From: an uncultured bacterium
GTDB lineage: Bacteria; Patescibacteriota; Patescibacteriia; Patescibacteriales; UBA12465
Assembly (NCBI GenBank): GCA_903904095.1
Contig: CAIVBF010000158.1
Location: 1-12,572 of the forward strand
DNA length: 12,572 nucleotides
Direction: 5' to 3'
The notes below the pieces were generated by a model. That model searched no databases and was not told the DNA's origin. It saw only the letters and a list, made by a program, of their open reading frames with translations. The first letter of the stretch is position 1. Each line of letters begins with the position of its first letter. Positions 1 through 8,700 of the stretch are shown piece after piece. Position numbers and translations under genes: made by a program.

Positions 1-3000
1 ATTGGTCTTTTTGTTGTTTTTAGTTCTGTTTTTGCTCAGAGCTTCGGTATTAATGAGGTCGGTAACGGCTTAAACAATTCTTTGGCGACATCAGATCCGA
101 GAGCAACGGCTGGTAGAATTATTAATATTATTCTCGGCCTTTTAGGCGTCATTGCGGTTGGGATTATTATGTGGGGCGGGTTTGTCTGGCTCACTTCAAA
201 TGGTGAAGAAGAAAAAATTAATAACGCTAAGAATATTTTACGAAATGGTGTTATCGGCTTAGTAATTATTTTAGCTTCTTGGGGAATAGCTTCCTTTATT
301 TTAAGTAGATTAGGCGGCGCTATTAACGGTGGGAGCGGCAGTTCTTGCACGACTGGCGAAGTTCAGAATTGCGGTTGCGAGGGGACAATGACCTGTACTG
401 ATGGTAATTGGGGCTTCTGTGTTAATTCTAAATGCACATCTGATGATAAACCGACTAGTTGCGATTCTAGTCCTAATCCTGGCTGCCAAGCGGTTAATCA
501 AATTTGTGATTCAGGGGATTATTGTGATAGCACAAATTGTAGCTGTAAACCGAAAGGCGGAGTTGGAGATTCTTGCGACGGCAATTTACAAAATCAAACT
601 TGTAATCCTGATAATAATCTTTGTGGACAATATTTGAGTTGCAATACGGATACTTGTGTTTGTTTTGGTCCTCCAGTGATTACGGAAGTTAGTCCGGTCG
701 GCGGTTTTTGCCAAGATAATCCTAATAAATCTTGCACTAAAGACTTTGACTGTGGCACAACTTGTAATTTAACTACGCCTAATGGCGCAGTTAATAATTT
801 TATTACTATATATGGTAAAAGTTTTGGTACATATTCAGCTTCCAGCAGTAAAGTTATTTTTGAGGGAGTAAATAATCCTCGTGAAGGCAAGCAGCCAATT
901 GAGTTAAATTCGGCTTGTATTAATTCATGGCAAGATAATGAGATTGTTATCGCTGTTCCGGCTGGTGTAAGCCCTGGTCCGATTAAAGTTATTAATAAAG
1001 ATAATCTTAGCGATGAAACAAGTAATGATTATGGTCCGAAAATTGACGATTTTCAAGTTAACAGTATCGTTAGACCCGGCCTTTGTTCTCTTGATCCGAG
1101 CCAAGGGTCTCTGAGTGGAAAAGTAAATTATCAGGGGTTTAATCTTTATTCCGGCAATGCTTACTTCGGAAATTATCAGAGCAATGTTCAGGGTATTGTT
1201 TCAAATTTTTCTAACCCACAGGGCTTGAGTGGCAGTTCTGTAATTCCTAATATTCAGCCGGGAACCTCTGGAAGTTTTGTTATCAGCAATTTGAACGGGA
1301 ATACTCAGTCAAGCAACTCCCTGACCTTTACTAAAGAGAAAGAGGTTGGTGCCGGTCCTTATATTATCTCTTTTTCGCCTAGCGAAGGAAATGCCGGTCA
1401 ATATGTTACTATTCGCGGCAACGGTTTTGGTTCAGCCAAAGGAACTTCCGGTGTTTATTTTGATGATCTGGAAGCTGCTTATGATTTTCCAGATGTTTGT
1501 TTAAATTCGGTTTGGAATGATAATCAAATTATTGTTAAAGTTCCAGCTAATTTACCCGATGCTTATCACGTCATTAAAATTAAATTAGGAAGTACAACCA
1601 TTGATACAAGCAAAATTAGCCCGAATACTTTTAGAAGCGATAAAAATTTAAGTTTATTAACTAGTGTCTGCAAAATTGAACCTAATAGCGGTCCGGTAGC
1701 TACCCCAGTTAGCTTATGGGGTGAAAATTTTGGCTCGGTTAATAGCGAAGCTTTAGTAAAATTTAGTTCCGATAAGACAGCGACCGGAACTATTACAAAG
1801 GAAGGCAGAGCTGACTTAGTTAGAACTGGTGTCCCAATCGGTTCTATCACTGGCCCGGTAAAAGTTATTAAAAAGGATCAATCTGGCAATGAAGTTAATT
1901 TTACTGTTGCTTCTTGCACCGTTAACGCGGATTGCGGAGCGGCTAAAGTTTGCTGTCCTTCCGGTACTTATCGTCAGGGGCGTTGTTTTGATTCTTTGGA
2001 TTCTTGTTCTTCAGATATGCCTACTTCGGTTTTTGAATGGAGTTTCAGTACCAGTTTTAATAATATAGTTACTGACCCTTACTATAGTTGTGCCGGGATG
2101 GCTAATAATTTAGGGAGTTGCCAAGTTGGCACAACTTGCCCAAATGTTCCTGGGACATGTTCTCCTTATGGTGGTGGCAAGAAGATTATTGGCAAAGATT
2201 GCGATTATTCTTGTGCGAATATTCCTGGTTGTTTGGTTTTAGGCGTTAATAATTGTTCATATGACTCAGCCCTTAATAAATGTGTTGTTAGCGGGGCTAA
2301 TGGAGTTTGTGATTTAGGTCAAAAATTTGTTTATAATTTGGGCGGGACAGATAAAGAATTTACTAAAACTTGTAATACGGACAAACATTGGGAAATTATT
2401 ACTCCCGGTTCTTGTCCTAGCAATTGGACAAGAGCGGCCGGCAATCGTTGTGTTGATTTAAACTCAAGCTGTGCTTCGTGCAGTGCTGGTCTGAATTGCG
2501 AGCCCCAAGGTAGTAGTGGTGGTCGTTGTGTTTCTCAATTATTGTGTCCTGATGGAGCAACTTGTGAAAAAAATACCGATGGAAGTGCTTCCGGCAAATG
2601 CATTACTAAAGATGAGGCTACTTGTAGCTGCTGTTGTACAATTGGAAAAGATGATCAAAGCTGTTGCGCTGGTTTAAAATGTGCCGGTACTTGCGGGTCA
2701 GATACTGTTGATGATGGAGTTGGCTTAGGGTCTTGCTCCGGTTGTGCTGCAGCCGGGACGACCACAGCGTCTCGTGATGCGGCTTGTAATTGTACTGGTC
2801 ACAGCGGCCAATATTGTGATATAAGCTCTGCTCATCCGCAAGGAATTTGTTCGGATTGTACCGGTCTATCTAATAAACAGAATTGTGACGACCATAGTGC
2901 CGCCTGTTGTTTTGACGCTAAAAAAACAGTTAGTGCTCTTGATGATTATTGCCGGGGCGGTGAGGGAATCAAATCGGGAAGCGACCAGGGATATTGTGCC

Positions 3001-5760
3001 TACTTTAATTGTCAGAATGGTAGTAATGGCGGTGATCCTAAATTGTGTGCTACAACTACTCCCGTAAAATTAGGATATTTTAGTACGGTTGATAGATGCA
3101 CCTCAACAAGTACTGGTTGTTTTGTTAATCCGGGGGCTGATCACTGTTCTCTTTTTGATGGCGATCAAGGCGCTTGCACCGCAGAGACCGGCTGTTGTTT
3201 TAATAAGAGTGATAGTAAGTGTAAGGGTTCTGAAAAAATCTCTTCTGGACCGGACAAAGGATATTGCGCTTACTACGACTGTCAATCCGGTAATAATAAA
3301 CTTTGTAATTTGATAGCTTCAACTTCCGGCCAGTTTATGAGTACATCAACTTGCGCTACTAAATGTGCTAATGAAGAAGGCGGGGCGGGTTCATCTTGTG
3401 CCGGGATAAAATCGGATGCCGCTTGTATTTTTAGCGGCTGTACTTTACCTGGCTTGAAATGTTTAACTTCTACTGGCAGCTTAGGCCTTTTGCCTGATTG
3501 TGGTAGTTGTTGCTGCCAGCCTGGTTTAACGCAGGATTCTTGTGCTACTGCTTTAACTCCTACTCTACATTGTCAGGCTGATAAGGGAAATTGTAGCGGA
3601 GCTGGCCGTGGTCTATGTTGCGGATGTGCGGCTGATTCCGATTGCGGTTATGCTGCAACAACCGGTTGTGCTTCGGATTCTTGTTGTCAGGCTAGACCAA
3701 AAATAGAGTCAATTGTTCCGCCTCACTTAGCATCATCGGTTTGCAGAAATGCCGTTATTAGCGTTTCCTTTGATCAATTGATGGATAATTCTAGTTCTAA
3801 TAATATTATCTTGCTTGAAGAGAAATCTTCTGGTGTCTGTCAATCTGGTTATTTAGCAGGATCGGGCAATTCCGTACAGGATTTATTTAAATCAAATATT
3901 GCTACCAAAATAGCTCGGGCTTTTAATGATTTAACCCTTTCTATCCGTAAAATAATTGGTCGTTTTAGCGGCCAGGCTTTAGCCGATGTTCCTGATTCTA
4001 ATAAAGTATATTGTTTTGTCCCTGGTAGTGTTAGGAGCGAAGAGAGTATTAAAAAATCTACTCTAGTTTTTTCACCGAACAATCTTTTGAATCCTAATTC
4101 TAATTATTATTTAGTTGTTTTAGGCGATGAGAATTTAAATAGCCAAAGCGGAGTAATGAGCTTGAACGGAATCGGCTTTAATGGTGAAGGATATTTTGAT
4201 CAGAGTCGCAATGTTTACGTTGAAGGAGAACTACTTAAATTTAATAATAAGGTTTATAAAAATTCACGCATTACTAAATTTACAACCTTATCCGGAGAAA
4301 ATTCTATCTGTAAAGTGGATCATGTTTTAACAAGTCCAGACTCATATTTATTTAAAACCACTGCCAATGATTTGAATGAAAAAGATGCTTTAGTTTCTGA
4401 TAAAAGCTTTGATAGCGTTGCTGATAGCGATAAAGTTTTTACGGCCAAGGCCTATAGTGCTAGCGGGCAAGCTCTACAACCAGTTACTAACTATTTTTGG
4501 GATTGGAGTTGGAAAATAGAAAATGCCGCCGTTGCCACAATAAATCCAGTTGTTAATTTAGAGGCTAATCGCGCTTTTGTTTCCGCTAATGCCGGGATTA
4601 TTGATGATAGCACGAAATTAACCGCCACAGTTGACATGAGTCGTTTTCAAATTTCTTGTAATAGCAGCATGAGTTGTGAATGTAAAGATGCTAGATGCTC
4701 AAGTAACTGCTGTAATAATTACTCAACCGGTGATTTAACAAATCATAGTAGTAATTTATATGTTTTTATCTGTCAGAATCCTTGGCCGCCAGTTGCTGCC
4801 GATGGCTCTTGGTCGCCTTGGAATGATAATTGCCAGGGATCAATGGGCGGTGCTTGCACTAGTTATAATTATAAATTTTATTATTGTCGGGATACGGGAG
4901 ATAATACAACAATTGATGATCTGCCGGCCATTATTAACCAAGCCGTCATCAGAGGGCAAAGTACAAATTTAGTCTGCAGTTCTAATAATTCTACTTGCTC
5001 TGTCCTAAATAGTCCTTGTGGTTCGGATAATGACGGCAATGGCGTTGCTGATGGTGTATGTTTATGGAATATTTTAAAAGAATCCTATTTCTTTAGAGAG
5101 GCAGGCGCCCAGGGCGGTCAAATAATTAGCGCTACTGATATTTTAAATGGTGACTCTGTTAGAGTTACCTGGCGCTCGGAAGCTGCTCAAGCCGCTTCTT
5201 ATAAAATATATTATGCTAAGTCTGGTCAGAGCAGTCTTCTATCAAAAGAGGTCACACCTAGTACTTCCTGTACGTTAGTAGGATCTATTTATGATTGTAA
5301 TACTATAATTAGCGGTCTAACGAAAGGAATTCCTTATAGTTTTAAGATATCAGTCGTTTCCGTTAACAAGGTAGAAACTCTTCTTCTGGGAGAGTTAGGA
5401 GCAACACCAACCGATAAAACACCCCCTGCTATTCCCGTTGGACTAAAAGCAGAAATAAAAAATAATAAATTATTGTTTACTTGGTCGGCCAATACCGATA
5501 ATGCTAATTCCTATACTTTATATCACGGAACCGCCTCTTCAAATTATGGTGAATTCTTTTACTCTACCGCCAAAACCAATTCAATTGAGTTTGATGTTAG
5601 TAAATTTGATTTTGGTAATCATTATTTTGCTCTAACGGCCGTGGATATTAATGGTAATGAAAGTGCTAAATCAACAGAGATTAATTTTGTAAAAAATAAT
5701 TGTCTTGCTTCGCAGCCTGCTTGTGTCGTTTTTGATTTTGGCAAAGCCTCGCCGAAGTAA
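1..5760 (+). CDS. Giant surface protein: VirB2/TrbC-like two-helix segment, TIG, Cys-rich, Ig-like and FnIII domains (5' partial)
   Basis: The frame is open to the left edge, so the true start lies upstream; a TTG at 82 is internal. Codons 1-12 look like the end of a signal peptide (VFSSVFA, cut before Gln at 37). Two hydrophobic helices follow (118-195 and 250-312), joined by a charged loop, as in VirB2/TrbC pilins; this puts both ends outside the cell. Next come a Cys-rich linker (340-665), TIG/IPT-like domains (about 670-1020, 1354-1640, 1660-1915, with a weaker one at 1050-1350), a Cys-rich stalk (1910-3690), an SbsA-like Ig domain (3694-4300), a domain with the motif WDWSWKIE (4310-4640), a short Cys cluster and a conserved-looking YYCRDTGDN...DDLP region (4660-4930), and two fibronectin type III domains (5137-5690). 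I recall this domain order from CPR surface proteins. Likely role (inference): membrane-anchored adhesin or envelope protein. The product has 1919 visible residues. Confidence 0.85.
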   Translation: MGLFVVFSSVFAQSFGINEVGNGLNNSLATSDPRATAGRIINIILGLLGVIAVGIIMWGGFVWLTSNGEEEKINNAKNILRNGVIGLVIILASWGIASFILSRLGGAINGGSGSSCTTGEVQNCGCEGTMTCTDGNWGFCVNSKCTSDDKPTSCDSSPNPGCQAVNQICDSGDYCDSTNCSCKPKGGVGDSCDGNLQNQTCNPDNNLCGQYLSCNTDTCVCFGPPVITEVSPVGGFCQDNPNKSCTKDFDCGTTCNLTTPNGAVNNFITIYGKSFGTYSASSSKVIFEGVNNPREGKQPIELNSACINSWQDNEIVIAVPAGVSPGPIKVINKDNLSDETSNDYGPKIDDFQVNSIVRPGLCSLDPSQGSLSGKVNYQGFNLYSGNAYFGNYQSNVQGIVSNFSNPQGLSGSSVIPNIQPGTSGSFVISNLNGNTQSSNSLTFTKEKEVGAGPYIISFSPSEGNAGQYVTIRGNGFGSAKGTSGVYFDDLEAAYDFPDVCLNSVWNDNQIIVKVPANLPDAYHVIKIKLGSTTIDTSKISPNTFRSDKNLSLLTSVCKIEPNSGPVATPVSLWGENFGSVNSEALVKFSSDKTATGTITKEGRADLVRTGVPIGSITGPVKVIKKDQSGNEVNFTVASCTVNADCGAAKVCCPSGTYRQGRCFDSLDSCSSDMPTSVFEWSFSTSFNNIVTDPYYSCAGMANNLGSCQVGTTCPNVPGTCSPYGGGKKIIGKDCDYSCANIPGCLVLGVNNCSYDSALNKCVVSGANGVCDLGQKFVYNLGGTDKEFTKTCNTDKHWEIITPGSCPSNWTRAAGNRCVDLNSSCASCSAGLNCEPQGSSGGRCVSQLLCPDGATCEKNTDGSASGKCITKDEATCSCCCTIGKDDQSCCAGLKCAGTCGSDTVDDGVGLGSCSGCAAAGTTTASRDAACNCTGHSGQYCDISSAHPQGICSDCTGLSNKQNCDDHSAACCFDAKKTVSALDDYCRGGEGIKSGSDQGYCAYFNCQNGSNGGDPKLCATTTPVKLGYFSTVDRCTSTSTGCFVNPGADHCSLFDGDQGACTAETGCCFNKSDSKCKGSEKISSGPDKGYCAYYDCQSGNNKLCNLIASTSGQFMSTSTCATKCANEEGGAGSSCAGIKSDAACIFSGCTLPGLKCLTSTGSLGLLPDCGSCCCQPGLTQDSCATALTPTLHCQADKGNCSGAGRGLCCGCAADSDCGYAATTGCASDSCCQARPKIESIVPPHLASSVCRNAVISVSFDQLMDNSSSNNIILLEEKSSGVCQSGYLAGSGNSVQDLFKSNIATKIARAFNDLTLSIRKIIGRFSGQALADVPDSNKVYCFVPGSVRSEESIKKSTLVFSPNNLLNPNSNYYLVVLGDENLNSQSGVMSLNGIGFNGEGYFDQSRNVYVEGELLKFNNKVYKNSRITKFTTLSGENSICKVDHVLTSPDSYLFKTTANDLNEKDALVSDKSFDSVADSDKVFTAKAYSASGQALQPVTNYFWDWSWKIENAAVATINPVVNLEANRAFVSANAGIIDDSTKLTATVDMSRFQISCNSSMSCECKDARCSSNCCNNYSTGDLTNHSSNLYVFICQNPWPPVAADGSWSPWNDNCQGSMGGACTSYNYKFYYCRDTGDNTTIDDLPAIINQAVIRGQSTNLVCSSNNSTCSVLNSPCGSDNDGNGVADGVCLWNILKESYFFREAGAQGGQIISATDILNGDSVRVTWRSEAAQAASYKIYYAKSGQSSLLSKEVTPSTSCTLVGSIYDCNTIISGLTKGIPYSFKISVVSVNKVETLLLGELGATPTDKTPPAIPVGLKAEIKNNKLLFTWSANTDNANSYTLYHGTASSNYGEFFYSTAKTNSIEFDVSKFDFGNHYFALTAVDINGNESAKSTEINFVKNNCLASQPACVVFDFGKASPK
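2884..3354 (+). repeat. Diverged tandem duplication of a Cys-rich module inside the first giant gene
   Basis: Two copies of a roughly 70-residue module sit next to each other, at 2884-3099 and 3145-3354. Both contain a CCF motif, then a basic stretch with one Cys, then GYCAY(F/Y)(N/D)CQ, then KLC, then FxST followed by Cys. The copies differ by small in-frame indels, mainly between CCF and the next Cys and after CQ. At DNA level they are clearly diverged, so this is an old duplication kept by selection on the cysteine pattern. Confidence 0.75.
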
Positions 5761-5781
5761 AGTAAATTTTAATTTATCATT

Positions 5782-8700
5782 ATGAAAAATTTAAAAATTT
5801 TTCTGTTCGTTATCCTAACGGCCAGCGTAGTTTTTTTAACTAGGTCTTTTTTGTTGCCCAGCGTTAAAGCACAATCTTCTAACTCAGACGCTTCTGATGC
5901 GATTGCGGTTCGCATTATCCCTAATCCTAATCATTATAGTATTTCTCGCTGGTATGAGAGCCAGGGATTTTCCGGCGCGCCGCAAGAATTAACTGTTGAT
6001 GGCTATGAGGCGGTGCGAGATGGTCGAACGGTATATGTTAATGCGACTAATGTAGAGGGGAAAAATATTTATACTAATGTTTATTTAATTTCTTATAATC
6101 AGACCACAACCAATAAAACAGTTGATATATTAGGACAAATTATTAGCCACTGGAAATTCAATAGTAATGTGGGAGTTGTTGAAAGTAATAATACGATAGC
6201 CAACTGCGCTATTTCAAACAAGAACTGTAGTAGTAATAGCGATTGCAGCGATAGCGAACTTTGTTCTGGTTCCGGTAACTCATCAAGTTCTTGTGTTTTA
6301 AAAGTTGCTAAGAATTGTTCAATTGACGCGGATTGCCCAAGCAATTTTTTTTGTAATAGTTTAAAGTCTAAAATTATTCGTGATGCTAAAAGAATCGGAC
6401 AGCTTGAGGAATTAAAGGAAAGCTTATTTAAATATAAAGAAATAAATAAAACTTTTCCGATTTTAAAATCAGGAACCTATTTAGCTAATCATAGTATTTC
6501 TGTTTGGCCTAGTTGGTCGCAGAACCTATTAGCTAATCTAGGGGCCTCGGCTAATTTTCTAGACCCGATTAATCGCTTAGGTGCTTGCTCTGGTTATGAT
6601 GTAAAAACTTGTTGGGATGCTACTTTAAATAAATTTGTGTATGCCCCTAATTCTAATTATTTAATGTTACCGGCCGGCAGTTATGCTTTTGTTTATCAAA
6701 CAGATGTAAACGGCTCTAATTATAATCTATGTGCTACATTAGAAAGCCGAGACCCGTCTTTAGATTATCATTTCTCTCCTAATGACCCATCAGGATCAGC
6801 TTGTTTAATAGCTACTGGCATTACGACAGGCGGTGCGGCCGGGAACACCGCCCCAATTTTAAGAGATAAGTTTTTAGATGGTGAAGCTGGGCAAGAATTT
6901 AACGGGTTTATTAGGGTCGCTGATAATGAAAATAATCCCTTAACCTGGACGATTTATACTAATGGTACTAATTGGAAAAATTGGCAGAATAATAATGTTA
7001 ACAATTCCGGTCCAGTCTTGAAATATTCTAATATTACTGATCAAAAAAAAGTTTATGCCAGCGTTGCCGGCGATCCAGGGGACTATGTTTTTAGTTTTAA
7101 GGTTGACGATGGTAATGGCGGCGTACTAAGTACTTCAACGATAATTAGAATAAGTAATTCTGCTCCTCTTATTGAAGCTGATGATGGTACTTATGTCCTA
7201 TCATCCGAAAACCCTTTTAGCTATAGTTTTAATTTCTCGGATAGTAATTTAGGAACTCCGGAATCTAGCTATTCGGTTACTAAGATTTCTGGTCCTTATG
7301 ATATTTGGGCGGAATCTAAAACCGTAACGTTTACTTCAATTGGTGTAAATAAATATAAAGTAACTCACTCGGGAGTAATTTCAGCGGCCCACAAACTTTC
7401 ACAAGACACAGAATTTTCATATAAAATTCAAGTTACTGATAAATACGGAGCATCTTCAACTAAGAATGTTACTATAAAAGTAGCTGTCAGAAAAATGTTT
7501 TTGGATTTTAATTGTGCGTCAAAAATCAGAGTCGGCGGAAATTATTCTTGTGTTTTAGGATCAGCCGCTACTAATGGTCGGCAAAATATTTCTTATTCAG
7601 CTAAGTCCCCATTACTTAATAATTTAGTAATTGCTAAAAATGCTTCATCAATTTTTTCTATTAGTGGGGTCGTCTCAGAAGTAGGAATTATTAACACTGA
7701 GATTGTAACTAATGATGAATATGGTGATTCCTTTTCAAAACCATTTTTTTTACAATCGTATAATTATTGCGGCGATGGGAAAAGGCAAACTCCTAATGAC
7801 GAGGGGCAAGGCGGCCCCCGTAATAATGGTTATGAGGATTGTGATGGCACTGATGGTATCGCCAGTTCGGCTAAGACTTCAAATGCCTTCAAACAATACG
7901 CTTGTTCCACTAAACCTGGTGAAGTTACCCCTGATATAATTACCTCCAATAATTATTGCGCTTTCCCGTCGCCACTGAGTGGCGGTGGCTATTGTGGCGA
8001 TGGAATCTGTTCGTCGGCTAGTGCCGGTGGGCCAGAAACACCTTGTAATTGTGGAATAGATTGTGGAGGAGGGATAAATTGTTCCGGTGCTCCAGCCTGT
8101 ACTTACACATATTCATGGGGAGACTGCCAGCCAACGAATAATCAAACCGCGACGGTATTAACTGCTTTACCAGCTGGTTGTTCAGGAACTCCTCTTACAA
8201 CGAAATATTGTAATTATAATCCTGAATGTACTCCAAATTGTTCTAATAAGAACTGTGGTTCCGATGGTTGTGGTGGTTCTTGCGGGGCTTGTCTAAACGG
8301 AAAAGCTTGTTCTTCTGCTGGAACTTGTGTTTCTTGCATAAATAATATTGATTGTAATGATAATAATCCTTGCACGGATGATTCCTGCTCAAGTGGGGCC
8401 TGTACTAGAGTAAATGTTTCAGGTACTGCTAGCTGTACAGTTAATTATGGTACTTGTACGGCCACTGGTTCACAAACCTGTAGTGACGGTGTTTATGGAA
8501 ATTGTAGTGGGGGAACGGATCCGAGAATAGCCAATTGTTCCGGAAAAACTTGCGGTTCCGATGGTTGTGGCGGAACTTGCGGCACTTGCCCTAATGGTAA
8601 GGCCTGCTCACCTGCCGGAACTTGCGTTGCTTGTTCAAGTAATGCTGATTGCAACGACAACAATCCCTGCACTAACGACTCTTGCTCAAGTGGAACCTGT

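Noticed and set aside
82..84. TTG as the start of the first giant gene
   Set aside because: The frame stays open to base 1 and the upstream codons read as the end of a signal peptide with a good cleavage site, so the gene starts before the window.
3103..3285. Minus-strand open frame inside the Cys-rich region
   Set aside because: It overlaps a well-supported coding region, shows no recognisable motif, and is explained by base composition opposite the real gene.
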